From: Mesorhizobium qingshengii
GTDB lineage: Bacteria > Pseudomonadota > Alphaproteobacteria > Rhizobiales > Rhizobiaceae
Assembly (NCBI RefSeq): GCF_027563465.1
Contig: NZ_JAPFQA010000002.1
Span: 496,001-560,000 of the forward strand
Direction of reading: 5' to 3'
Length of the DNA stretch: 64,000 bases
A program made the position numbers and the translations under genes. Below are positions 19,776 through 28,039 of the stretch, piece by piece (positions within the stretch are counted from its first letter, which is position 1; each line of letters starts with the position of its first letter). The notes below the pieces were generated by a model. That model had not been told where the DNA came from and did not search any database. It worked only from the letters and a program-made list of their open reading frames with translations.

Positions 19776-22367
19776 TCAGATCAGCCCCGAGTCGCGCGCC
19801 GCCGCCGTGGCTTGGCCGCGAGAGCCAGCATCCAGCTTGCCCAGCACCGCCGAGACGTGGTGGTCGACGGTCTTCGGCGAAATGGTGAGATGCTCGGCGA
19901 TCCTCTTGTTGGAGAAGCCGCGCTCGATCAGTTGCAGCACTTCCATCTGGCGCTGGGTCAGGCCGGCGCCGTTCGCGCGCGTGGTACGGCGCGGCCCCCG
20001 CGCGATGTTGTTGAGGCCGTTTTTGCGCATGATCTCGCGCATGTGCTGGGCAACCGTCCTTGCGCCGAGGGTTTCGAAAATCTCCAGCGCCGAACGCTGG
20101 GCCGCCTCGTCGCCCTGCATCAGCGCAAGCCCTTGTTCGAAGGGGGCTTGCAGCTCCGCCCACAAAGCCGCCGCTTCCAGCCAGTTTCCCGCCAGCAGCA
20201 TCCTGTAGGGAGCGGCCATGCCGTCAGTGTCACCGGGGTCGCGGTCGGGAGCCAGCAGCTGCCGCCAGCTGGCCAGTTCGGCGAAAACCGCCCGCGTCGG
20301 TGAAAGGGTCTCGGCACGGTCGATCAGGGCGAGCGCCTGCGCCTTGTCGATCTGCCCGAGCCAGGCCCGCTCGGCCATGACCGCCGCATAGGGTGCCAGG
20401 CGCTGCAGCTCGATTCCTTTTTCCAGGAACCGGGTCATCTCCTCAAAAACCGGCTCGGCCGAGGGATCGCCGCGCCGCAGCCGCAGGCGGGCCAGGGCCA
20501 CCAGGGCCGGATAACGCACCAGGGCCGTCGCCTGGTCGTTGGTGATGACATCAAGCGCCTCGGCGGCAGCCTCGTCCCATTGTCCGTGACGCAGCAGCAA
20601 CTGCGCCTTCACGCCGCGCATATAGTCACGCCAGGTCGCGAGGTCGTTTTCGACGCAATAGTCGATCCCGCGATCGAGGAAGGACCGGGCCTGGCGGTAG
20701 CCGAGCTGGTTCATCTCGCTGCAGGCGCAGTTGGTGAAGGCGCGCGCCGCGTGTTCCTGAAAATTGTGCTCAAGCGCGATGTCAAGGCTGCGGGCAAGCT
20801 GCTGCCGGCCGATAGCCAGGTCCAGCCACTGGCCGGCGGCGCCGACATTGTTGAGGGCGTGGCAGATGATGTCTGGCCGGTCCAGCCGTTCGGCGAGCTT
20901 GATCGCCTTGTCGCCGAGCAACACCGTCTCGTCGAGCCTTTCGGCCAGCATCGCCAGCTGCGAGAGGTTGGAATAGGCCATGGCGAGTTCGGCGCCGGCC
21001 GGCACGGTCTCCAGCAGCGCAACCGCCTGCGCTCCGAAGGCATCCGCGGACCTGCGGTCGCCCAGCAGGTAGGCGAAGCGCGACAGGCATCTGAGGCTGT
21101 CTCCCTCTTTCAGCGTGTTGCCCATGGCCCGCTGCAGCGCGCGCGCCTGTTCCTGCGCGGCGACGGCCTCGTCGATCTGCCCAATCAAGTGGCGCTCGAA
21201 GGCATAGCGCTCGTACAGATCCGCGCACTCCGCCATCGGCAGGCTGTCGGCCTGGCGCAAGGCGATCTCATAGTAGCCAGCGGCGTCGCGATGCGCGCCG
21301 ACGCGGGAGGCCTCCTTTGCGGCGATCGGCGCCAGTTCGCGCACCGCTTCCAGATTGTGTGCCTCCACGGCGTGATGCACCAGCCGCGCGGTGGCAACCT
21401 CGCTATTTTCGAGCAGTGCCGACAGCGCGCGCTGGTTGAACTGTCTCCTGTGGCTCGTCGACAGCATCATCTCGATGGCGCGGCGGGCGATCTCGTGCCG
21501 GAACGCGTAGCCGTCGCCGAGATCCTCCAGCAGGCCGTTCGAGACGCATTCCGCAAGCTGGCCGGCGCTGGCCACGCCGCACAGGCCCTGCAAGGCCCAG
21601 GCGTCGGCGCGCCTGGGGAACACCGACACCGCGTCGAGCATCGAGCGGGCGCCGGCGGACAGGCGTTCGGCCCGCGCGACAACGGCGTCGCGAACGCTGG
21701 CCGGCAAGACGGTTTCATCTTCCGCGCTCAACAGTTCGGTGACGAAAAAGGCGTTGCCGGCCGTGGCCCGGTAGATGGCATCGCCATCGCGGCCGGCGGC
21801 GCCGGCGAGCGACAGGACCGCCGCTTCGCTCAAAAGCGGCACATCGATGCGTGCGACGCTATTGGCCGGAATTTCGCCGAGCGCGCGGCGGACGCGCATC
21901 TGTCCCTCGCTGCGGTCGGTGCGTGCCGTCAGCAGCAGGAGAATGTGGGTGTTTGAAATGCGCCGGCCGAGAAACCGCACGAAATCGAGGGTTGCGTCGT
22001 CCGCCCAATGGAGGTCCTCGATGATCAGCAGGGTTGGCTGCGCCTTTGTCTCGAAGACGTCGAGAGCGTCGGAGAACAGCGCCATCCTTTGTCCCTGCCG
22101 GATGTCGATCGCCTGCGGCAGCGCCCATCGCGCCTCGCGGGCGAGATCGTAGAGCGGCCCCAGCGTATCGGGTATCGACAGATCCTCGCAGGCGCTGCGG
22201 AACAGGCGCGTGCCCTTGGCTGCCGCGTCGATGAAGGCCTCGACAAGCGTTGTCTTGCCGGCGCCGGCCTCGCCGGTCAACGCCGCGACGCGGCCGTGGC
22301 CGCGCGCCGCCTCCGCCAGAAGGGCGTCCAGGTGCTCCAGCTGTGGCTGCCGTTCCAGAAGCATCAT
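19776..22367 (-). CDS. LuxR-family regulator with N-terminal AAA ATPase (MalT/LAL type)
   Basis: About 863 residues. The N-terminus has an AAA/STAND ATPase with Walker A GEAGAGKTT (about 31-39) and Walker B LLIIEDLHWAD. A ~400-residue helical repeat region resembling TPRs follows. The C-terminal LuxR helix-turn-helix includes LTQRQMEVLQLIERGFSNKRIAEHL and SPKTVDHHVSAVL. Such regulators sense a ligand through ATP-dependent oligomerisation. GAGAGG precedes the ATG at 22367; the next ATG (22364) is equally possible. It is divergent from a DUF4242 gene, with direct repeats in between. Confidence 0.88.
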   Translation of the reverse strand: MMLLERQPQLEHLDALLAEAARGHGRVAALTGEAGAGKTTLVEAFIDAAAKGTRLFRSACEDLSIPDTLGPLYDLAREARWALPQAIDIRQGQRMALFSDALDVFETKAQPTLLIIEDLHWADDATLDFVRFLGRRISNTHILLLLTARTDRSEGQMRVRRALGEIPANSVARIDVPLLSEAAVLSLAGAAGRDGDAIYRATAGNAFFVTELLSAEDETVLPASVRDAVVARAERLSAGARSMLDAVSVFPRRADAWALQGLCGVASAGQLAECVSNGLLEDLGDGYAFRHEIARRAIEMMLSTSHRRQFNQRALSALLENSEVATARLVHHAVEAHNLEAVRELAPIAAKEASRVGAHRDAAGYYEIALRQADSLPMAECADLYERYAFERHLIGQIDEAVAAQEQARALQRAMGNTLKEGDSLRCLSRFAYLLGDRRSADAFGAQAVALLETVPAGAELAMAYSNLSQLAMLAERLDETVLLGDKAIKLAERLDRPDIICHALNNVGAAGQWLDLAIGRQQLARSLDIALEHNFQEHAARAFTNCACSEMNQLGYRQARSFLDRGIDYCVENDLATWRDYMRGVKAQLLLRHGQWDEAAAEALDVITNDQATALVRYPALVALARLRLRRGDPSAEPVFEEMTRFLEKGIELQRLAPYAAVMAERAWLGQIDKAQALALIDRAETLSPTRAVFAELASWRQLLAPDRDPGDTDGMAAPYRMLLAGNWLEAAALWAELQAPFEQGLALMQGDEAAQRSALEIFETLGARTVAQHMREIMRKNGLNNIARGPRRTTRANGAGLTQRQMEVLQLIERGFSNKRIAEHLTISPKTVDHHVSAVLGKLDAGSRGQATAAARDSGLI

Positions 22368-22463
22368 CGTCCTCTCCCAGGTCGCGAGCCGGCGGCCCCA
22401 CGATCTGTCCGCCAGGGTAGCCTGGTTCGGTATCCGCTTTGTGGCTCCCGAAACCAAACGTTG

Positions 22464-22497
22464 CAAACATGGGGATTCGTCCCGCCAAACATGGGGA
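22464..22497. promoter_or_regulatory. Direct repeats between divergent genes, candidate LuxR operator
   Basis: CAAACATGGGGA occurs twice (22464-22475 and 22486-22497), exactly 22 bp apart, which is two helical turns on the same face. A partial third copy, CAAACG, begins at 22455. The sites lie between the LuxR-type gene and the DUF4242 gene. Confidence 0.5.
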
Positions 22498-22586
22498 AAG
22501 GCTCCGATGCGCGCCGTTGACGAGCGTGATCTTTGTCCGGCCGCGCTCGGATCGAGCGTGAATCACTGGAAAAAGGAAACCAAGCC

Positions 22587-22859
22587 ATGCCCCGTTACCT
22601 GATTGAACGCACATTTCCGGATGGCCTCAATGTGCCGATGAACGACGCCGGCGCCGATGCGATGAAGGGCGTCATCATGCGCAATGCGGAGAAGGGAGTG
22701 ACCTGGGTGCAGTCCTTCGTGTCGCCCGACAAGAAGCGCAGTTTCTGCATCTACGATGGGCCTTCGCCCGAAGCCATCCGCAGCACCGCCCAGATGAACT
22801 CGCTGCCAGTCGACAAGATCACGGAGGTGCGGGTCCTTGACCCTTACTTTTATCTTTGA
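22587..22859 (+). CDS. DUF4242 (SCO4226-like) protein
   Basis: A 90-residue protein with the DUF4242 pattern (MPRYLIERTF, GVTWVQSFVSPDKKRSFCIYDG, SPEAIRSTAQMNSLPVDKITEV). The family has a ferredoxin-like fold and includes a Streptomyces nickel-binding member. Its role is unclear here. AAGGA lies before the ATG at 22587. It is divergent from the LuxR-type regulator across shared direct repeats, so it is a likely regulatory target. No signal peptide is present, and the protein is expected to be cytosolic. Confidence 0.82.
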   Translation: MPRYLIERTFPDGLNVPMNDAGADAMKGVIMRNAEKGVTWVQSFVSPDKKRSFCIYDGPSPEAIRSTAQMNSLPVDKITEVRVLDPYFYL

Positions 22860-22926
22860 TCCCCTCCATGGATATCAAACGGCCCTTCGCGGCGATGGCG
22901 GCTTGTCTGACGACCCGTCCAGCGAG

Positions 22927-23127
22927 GTGTTGGCTGCTTCGAGACCAGTCGGACGAGGCCCGTTACTGGGCCGGGTTCTCCGGCGGATTGCCTCGCTGCT
23001 GTTCGCGTCATTGCGCAAGAGCCGGCGCCGGTTGCCTCCGCAGGACGACTATCTGAGACGCGACATCGGCCTGCCGGAGCTCGAGGAGCTGCCGCAATAC
23101 TGGGACTTCACCCGGTCGGGCCGCTGA
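22927..23127 (+). CDS. DUF1127-like small basic protein
   Basis: The open frame ends with RRRLPPQDDYLRRDIGLPEL, the Arg-rich helix and D-I-G-L motif of DUF1127 proteins. These are abundant in rhizobia and some affect RNA or phosphate/carbon metabolism. The start is uncertain: GTG 22927 or TTG 22930 give about 66 residues, and the frame continues upstream into the previous gene. The ribosome-binding site is poor, so the gene could be translated by coupling. Confidence 0.5.
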   Translation: MLAASRPVGRGPLLGRVLRRIASLLFASLRKSRRRLPPQDDYLRRDIGLPELEELPQYWDFTRSGR

Positions 23128-23202
23128 TGCGTGCAGCCCAGGTCCGACTTCGCGGCGGGGCGGCTCGCCGCTCCCATGCGCCATCAACAACGAGGAGAGA
23201 AC

Positions 23203-23706
23203 ATGAACATCCATCTGTGGACCAAGCATCTCATCAACCTGTCGATCCTGTCGATCGCGGCGACGGCCGCCAATGCCGGTGACAGCGGCACGCTGGATGC
23301 GAAGGTGCGTGCCGCCAATGGCCGCTTCGAGAACGTGGCGGCGGCCACGGCCGAGGGCTATGCACCGATCCCTTGCGCCAGCGGCATCACCGGCGGCGCG
23401 ATGGGCATCCACTACGTCAATGCCGGCTATCTCAAGGACGATGCGGTCGACCTCGCCAAGCCCGAGGCCGTCATGTACGAGCCGATGGCCGACGGAAAGC
23501 TCAAGCTCGTGGCGGTCGAATACATCACGTCGAAAGGCCCGGCCTCGCTGGAAGGGCAGCTGTTCAACTTCAACAGCGCCCCCAACCGCTACGGCCTCGG
23601 CCCGTTCTATGAACTGCATGTCTGGGCCTGGAAGAAGAACCCGACCGGCACCTTCGCCGACATGAACCCCAACGTGTCGTGCGAGGCGATGAAGATGGGC
23701 GGCTGA
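23203..23706 (+). CDS. Secreted hypothetical protein
   Basis: A 167-residue protein with a signal peptide (about 25 residues, cleavage near ATAANA-GDS) and a mature domain containing two Cys (PCASGITGG and NVSCEAMKM) that could form a disulfide. GAGGAGAG precedes the ATG at 23203. The stretch MGIHYVNAGYLKDDAVDLAK and the later YELHVWAWKKNPTGTFADMN are found in secreted proteins of unknown function in Hyphomicrobiales. A periplasmic or extracellular location is likely; no enzymatic motif was seen. Confidence 0.7.
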   Translation: MNIHLWTKHLINLSILSIAATAANAGDSGTLDAKVRAANGRFENVAAATAEGYAPIPCASGITGGAMGIHYVNAGYLKDDAVDLAKPEAVMYEPMADGKLKLVAVEYITSKGPASLEGQLFNFNSAPNRYGLGPFYELHVWAWKKNPTGTFADMNPNVSCEAMKMGG

Positions 23707-23844
23707 TCCCGATTGCCGGCACGGCGCCGGCCTTCGCTATGGTGTGCGGCGACCCCGATCGTCATCACACCAGGCCCCGCGACCGATCGGCGCCAGCCCA
23801 TATAAAGGGCTGGGGCGGGCCGGATGCCGGTTGGTTCCGGGGGC

Positions 23845-23870
23845 GCGCGGGGAGCTTCGGCTCTCCGCGC
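23845..23870. terminator. Strong intergenic hairpin between convergent genes
   Basis: An 11-bp GC-rich stem (one G-T pair) with a TTCG tetraloop lies between the secreted protein and msrA, which converge. It has no T-tract on either side, so it may be a transcript end or RNA-stabilising hairpin rather than a classic terminator. Confidence 0.45.
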
Positions 23871-23896
23871 CAACATCCAGATCTAGGGTCTGGACC

Positions 23897-24634
23897 CTAG
23901 TTGCTGGCCGACAGCACCAGCACCGGCTTCTCGCTGTAGAGCTTGGGGAAGAGCTGCTTCAGGTTCGCCACCTTGGGCAGGTCGTTGTAGACGATGTAGG
24001 GATAGGTCGGGTTCAGGGTCAGGAAATCCTGATGGTAATCCTCGGCCGGATAGAAGGTCTTGCCGGTCTCCAGCGTGGTGACGATCGGCTTCGGGAACAC
24101 CTTGGCCTGGTCGAGCTGGGCGATGTAGCTCTGCGCAATCTTCTTCTGCGCATCGTTCTCGGCAAAGATCGTCGAACGGTACTGGGTGCCGCTGTCCGGC
24201 CCCTGATAGTTCAGCTGCGTCGGATTGTGGGCGACCGAGAAATAGACCTGCAGCAGCTGGCCATAGGTTACAACAGACGGGTCGTAGGTGATCTCGACGG
24301 ATTCGGCGTGCCCGGTGCGGCCGCTGCCGACCGTCTCGTAGACGGCGGTGTCCTTGGCTCCGCCGGTGTAGCCGGAGACGGCCTTGCTGACGCCCTTGAC
24401 GTGCTGGAAGACGCCCTGCACGCCCCAGAAGCAGCCGCCGGCGAAGATCGCCTTTTCGCTGCCCGGGGCTGCCTTCTCGTCCATCGCCGGCGGCGGGATG
24501 ACCACCGCGTCCTCGGCGGAGATCGCCGGCGTCTGCCAGAAGGCGGCGCCAGCCGCGGCCAGCACGAGCGCGGCGAGCGCGCCTTTGAAAAAGTTCGACG
24601 ACTGTCTGGCGGCTGGTTGTTGTATGTCGGTCAT
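23897..24634 (-). CDS. msrA: Peptide-methionine (S)-S-oxide reductase, membrane-anchored
   Basis: A 245-residue MsrA that reduces methionine-(S)-sulfoxide with a catalytic Cys in GGCFWG (around residue 68) and the GHAESVEI motif. An N-terminal hydrophobic helix (FFKGALAALVLAAAGAAFW) and linker should place it in the periplasm, unlike typical cytosolic MsrA. The substrate domain runs to PKLYSEKPVL. A plausible reductant (thioredoxin-like protein) is not obvious nearby; the DUF1223 gene downstream has CSSC but is a separate transcript. The role is repair of oxidised envelope proteins. Confidence 0.9.
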   Translation of the reverse strand: MTDIQQPAARQSSNFFKGALAALVLAAAGAAFWQTPAISAEDAVVIPPPAMDEKAAPGSEKAIFAGGCFWGVQGVFQHVKGVSKAVSGYTGGAKDTAVYETVGSGRTGHAESVEITYDPSVVTYGQLLQVYFSVAHNPTQLNYQGPDSGTQYRSTIFAENDAQKKIAQSYIAQLDQAKVFPKPIVTTLETGKTFYPAEDYHQDFLTLNPTYPYIVYNDLPKVANLKQLFPKLYSEKPVLVLSASN

Positions 24635-24826
24635 GGCTGAACTCCTGTGACGTCCATCGTGTGGAGTCTATTGGATGAGATAGGATTGTGCGACAGGCGA
24701 GTTGCGGCCGACGCCTCAATTTCACGTGCGCCCGTCAATCGGTCCAGACTTGCCGGCCTGGGCCGGCAAGGGACTGTCCCCGGCTGGACAGGGAGCCCGC
24801 CAGGGACAGCCGGCCACGGATCAATC

Positions 24827-25120
24827 TCAGTTGGCCGGGGCCATCGCATCAGCCGCCGGCTTCATGGCGTCCGTTGCGGGCTTCATGGCATCAGCGGCTG
24901 GCTTCATCGCGTCGGCGGCTGGTTTCATGGCACTGGTGGCCATCGGATCGGCCGGCTTCATGGCGTCGGTGGCCGGCTTCATCGCATCGGTTGCCATGGC
25001 GTTCGCCGGCTTCATGGCGTTGGTGGCGTCGTCGGCGCGGGCGATGCCGCCGGCAAACAACGCCGTCGAGCACAGAGCGAAAGCGAGCGCCGGCAGCGTC
25101 AGGCGGGAAAGAACGGTCAT
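24827..25120 (-). CDS. Secreted heptad-repeat protein (AMKPA repeats)
   Basis: A 97-residue exported protein. The signal peptide ends near GIARA-DD, and the mature part is almost entirely AMKPA units (seven AMKPA plus one AMAPA), mostly spaced 7 residues apart with 11-residue variants. It resembles the low-complexity MXKDX-type repeat proteins of proteobacteria. ATG 25120 follows AGGAGACCATC. It lacks Cys and aromatic residues in the mature part and is probably extended or helical. The DNA repeats are protein-coding and should not be read as CRISPR. Confidence 0.75.
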   Translation of the reverse strand: MTVLSRLTLPALAFALCSTALFAGGIARADDATNAMKPANAMATDAMKPATDAMKPADPMATSAMKPAADAMKPAADAMKPATDAMKPAADAMAPAN

Positions 25121-25219
25121 GATGGTCTCCTGGTGGGTTGATGGCGCGCCTTCCAGGCGGCCGGGTTCTTGCGGCGCCGCTTGTGCGGCGTTGCGCAATC
25201 TCTTGTCGAAGCGTGATTT

Positions 25220-25924
25220 CTAGTTGGTGGCGGCGGCCAGGATCGGCCCGCCGCCGGGCGACTGGACGAGCACCGCGGTGCTGAGGCCATCCGATGCCGC
25301 CGGCAGGTTCAGCGCCGTGGCCTCGCCGGTCCAGCTGCCGAGCTTCTTCAGCGAATGCACGACATTGGCATGCGGCAGCGTGCGGCCGGTGTTTTCGCCG
25401 CGCGCCACCGGCACCTGGACGACACCCTTGGTGTAGCGGACCAGCCAGACATCGGCCTTGCCGCCCGGCACCGAGCCGGCGCCGATGCTGATCTTGCCGC
25501 TGTCGAGCGACAGCGATGGGCCGCTGGCGCGGCCGGCGCTCGAGATCAGATGCTGGATTTCGCCGGGCGCGGCGCCGACGGCATCGGCATGGCCGTTGAC
25601 CACCACTTGCGGGGTGAACGGTCCGTCATGGCCGAGCGATGGTTCGTAGCTCACCTGGCGCTGGGTGAATTCCTGCCTGCCGAAGGTGTCCTTCCAGCCG
25701 AGGTAATCCCAGTAGGTGACGTTGAAGGACAGCGCCAGCACGCCGGGCTGGTCCTTGACCTTGATCAGGTTGGCATTGGCGGGCGGGCAGGACGAGCAGC
25801 CCTGGCTGGTGAACAGCTCGACCACGGTGAGCGGCTGGGCGGCGGCGGCACCGAGCGATGCGGCGAGCGCTCCCAGGCCGAACAATAGGGTAAGCTTGCT
25901 GCGCTTGGCTTGATATCCCGACAT
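25220..25924 (-). CDS. DUF1223-family thioredoxin-like protein
   Basis: A 234-residue exported protein with a signal peptide and a conserved SQGCSSCPPANA motif right after a TVVELFTSQ start. The CxxC makes it thioredoxin-like. DUF1223 proteins are common in Hyphomicrobiales, but their partner is not known. ATG 25924 has GGAG seven bases upstream; the 13-residue extension lacks signal-peptide character. It probably forms or reduces disulfides in the periplasm. It sits between the repeat protein and a repeat-rich intergenic region. Confidence 0.82.
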   Translation of the reverse strand: MSGYQAKRSKLTLLFGLGALAASLGAAAAQPLTVVELFTSQGCSSCPPANANLIKVKDQPGVLALSFNVTYWDYLGWKDTFGRQEFTQRQVSYEPSLGHDGPFTPQVVVNGHADAVGAAPGEIQHLISSAGRASGPSLSLDSGKISIGAGSVPGGKADVWLVRYTKGVVQVPVARGENTGRTLPHANVVHSLKKLGSWTGEATALNLPAASDGLSTAVLVQSPGGGPILAAATN

Positions 25925-26022
25925 TGGCTGGCTCCGTGGGCGGCGCCAGGATGCGCCGGTCATGTCCCCACTTCGCCGTCGCCACGGAGTTCGTTACAGC
26001 GCTCACCGGTTTGTGATCGTCG

Positions 26023-26177
26023 CCTTCCCTTCTCCCCTTGTGGGAGAAGGTGTCGCCGAAGGCGACGGATGAGGGGTGTTCCAGGGAACGCTAACGCCTC
26101 ATTCCTTCCAGCACCCCTCATCCGTCTTGGCGCTGCGCGCCAATCCACCTTCTCCCACAAGGGGAGAAGGCAAGGGC
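26023..26177. repeat. Paired inverted RIME-type element
   Basis: Two inverted halves each contain a CCTTCTCCC(A/C)...AAGG hairpin and a GGATGAGGGGTG block. They flank a short unique centre, so the whole unit can fold as one large cruciform. Confidence 0.7.
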
Positions 26178-26181
26178 GCCC

Positions 26182-26553
26182 CTATCGCCAAGGCTGCAGA
26201 TTTGTATCCCGTACATAGGCGATGATCGTGTCGCAGACGGCGTTCAAGTCTTTCAGGACATCATCATTCCAAAAACGCAGAACGCGAAAGCCCTTCGCCT
26301 CCAGCTCGGCCTTGCGGATCCGATCGGACTCGGACCCCGCATGCTGGCTGCCATCAATCTCGATGATCAGCCCAGCTTCGAGACAAACGAAATCGGCAAT
26401 GTATTTTCCGAAGGGAATCTGGCGCCGAAATTTTGTCCGGTCGAGCCTGCGATCACGCAGTTCATGCCAAAGCTTGTTTTCCGCTTCCGTCATTTCACGC
26501 CGGAGCGAACGGGCAAAGCTACGTTTGACTGGGGGAACGGGTTGATGCGGCAT
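26182..26553 (-). CDS. DUF559 domain protein (Vsr-like nuclease fold)
   Basis: A 123-residue protein with the DUF559 pattern: MTEAENKLWHELRDRRL, KFRRQIPFGKYIADF, LIIEIDGSQH and VLRFWNDDVL. The fold is like very short patch repair endonucleases, with conserved acidic residues in EIDGSQH. DUF559 genes are scattered in bacterial genomes and often linked with DNA processing or mobile elements. It is bounded on both sides by palindromic repeats, which suggests a locally mobile or rearranging neighbourhood. Confidence 0.85.
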   Translation of the reverse strand: MPHQPVPPVKRSFARSLRREMTEAENKLWHELRDRRLDRTKFRRQIPFGKYIADFVCLEAGLIIEIDGSQHAGSESDRIRKAELEAKGFRVLRFWNDDVLKDLNAVCDTIIAYVRDTNLQPWR

Positions 26554-26579
26554 GGCGTCAGATTAGCTAACCGTTGTGC

Positions 26580-26681
26580 TCCGTCCAGCACCCCTCCTAC
26601 GCCGAGCTTCGCTCGCCCACCGCCCTGGGCGAGTCACGGGCTTCGCCCACCCTTCTGGCCTCACAAGGGCGAGAAGTGGCG
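26580..26681. repeat. Degenerate RIME-type repeat
   Basis: A CAGCACCCCTCC lead-in is followed by a CTTCGCTCGCCC / GGGCGAGTCACGGGCTTCGCCC palindromic stretch and AAGGGCGAGAAG. It resembles the paired element on the other side of the DUF559 gene, but is more diverged. Confidence 0.5.
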
Positions 26682-26687
26682 GGCTCG

Positions 26688-27764
26688 CTACTGCGTCAGC
26701 ACCGTGTCCGAAGGCCGCTGGTTGAAGTCGCACTTGCCGTTCACGTTGTAGAAGAAGTCGGCATTGGAGACCGCGGCCGGCACCGCGTTGCCGCCGTCTT
26801 CCCAGGCCTGGTAGCTCGGGACGCCGCAGGGCACGGCGGTGAAGATGTCGACGGTCTGGCCGGTCGCGACCTCGGGCATGTCGGTCGTGCTTGTGCCGAT
26901 ATAGAGCCGGTTGGAGGTGGCCGGATCGTTCGACTTCAGAACCTTCGGGTTGCCCGATGGCACGTCCATCTGCAGATAGAGGGCGTTCATCTGGCTGACG
27001 TCGATCACCGCGCCGGTACCGTTGGCGGGATAGAATGTATCGACGCAGGTGGTCAGGTATTTGTTGCTGCCGCTGGTCTGCTGGATGGACCCGGCCGGGG
27101 CATTGTTGAAGTTGCTCACCTTGGCGGTTGTGCAAACCTGCTTCTGGACGGTCGTGCTGATGTCGGCGCCGCCATTGTTGGTGATGGTGTTGACGGTGGT
27201 TGTGCCGTAGCCTTTCGGATCGCCGAAGCCGTTATAGGCGTAGGTGATCGTCATCAGCGGCTTGGCCACCGTCGCCCCGAATTGCGTACCGTAGAGCGTC
27301 ATCGTCTTGCCCCAGTAGCCCGACACCTTGGAGACCTTGAAGGTGGTCTGCACCAGCGCCGGCGTCTTGGTCACCGCCGCCGCGACGGCGACCGGCACGC
27401 TGCTGATCCTGGCGATCTGCATGAAGACGGTCGGCATGGAATAGCTTGCCGTGGCCTGGGCGGTGGCGGTGCCGTTGGCGCTGACCACGAAGCTGCCCAG
27501 CGTCGCGGTTCCCTGTCCACCGTTGGCGACGAAGGAATCCTGCAGCGTCACCTGGCGCTGCGGCAGCGTCGAGGTCGTCGGCATCGTGGTGATCGCCAGG
27601 ATCCCGGCATCGAGCGCGGCCTGCATGTTCGACCTGGTCTGGACCGCCGAGGTATAGTCGACGGAGAAGCCGACGGCGGTGAGCAGCGGGATCATGCTGA
27701 GAATGAGTATCGGCGCGAGCGAGCCGCTCCGCGAGCGCAGAAAATCGCTTGCAATCCTTGGCAT
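26688..27764 (-). CDS. TadE/TadG-like pilus-associated protein
   Basis: A 358-residue protein with an N-terminal TadE/G-type helix (SGSLAPILILSMIPLLTAVGF) and the usual DYTSAVQTRSNMQAALDA that follows it. The remaining ~300 residues are a Thr/Ala-rich exported domain without a clear von Willebrand domain. TadG-like proteins act in Flp pilus assembly, but no other tad genes are nearby, so this is an orphan paralogue. GAGGAAGAC precedes ATG 27764. Four Cys in the C-terminal half may form disulfides. Confidence 0.75.
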   Translation of the reverse strand: MPRIASDFLRSRSGSLAPILILSMIPLLTAVGFSVDYTSAVQTRSNMQAALDAGILAITTMPTTSTLPQRQVTLQDSFVANGGQGTATLGSFVVSANGTATAQATASYSMPTVFMQIARISSVPVAVAAAVTKTPALVQTTFKVSKVSGYWGKTMTLYGTQFGATVAKPLMTITYAYNGFGDPKGYGTTTVNTITNNGGADISTTVQKQVCTTAKVSNFNNAPAGSIQQTSGSNKYLTTCVDTFYPANGTGAVIDVSQMNALYLQMDVPSGNPKVLKSNDPATSNRLYIGTSTTDMPEVATGQTVDIFTAVPCGVPSYQAWEDGGNAVPAAVSNADFFYNVNGKCDFNQRPSDTVLTQ

Positions 27765-28039
27765 TTGTCTTCCTCGACAGCGTAACATTAGGCTAAATTA
27801 GCATACCGGAGGCAAACTATGCCCTAAAGGGATGGATCAAAGTTTAAGGATTTCCAGGTTTCCCGGACCGATCCTCGCCTGACGTCGCCAGGCATTGAAA
27901 AATGTGTCGGCCGCTTGAAGCCAGCGGCTTGTGGGCCGCGCGGAGACCCACACCACTTGCCCGGCAGTGGCGGCACCGCTTGCCCAGGCTGCGGCTGTGC
28001 CGCTTGCCGCAGCAACCCGCCCCTGCTAAAGCGCGCGAC

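Noticed and set aside
24840..25090. Regular DNA repeats considered as a CRISPR array
   Set aside because: They are in-frame AMKPA codons of one protein; there are no unique spacers.
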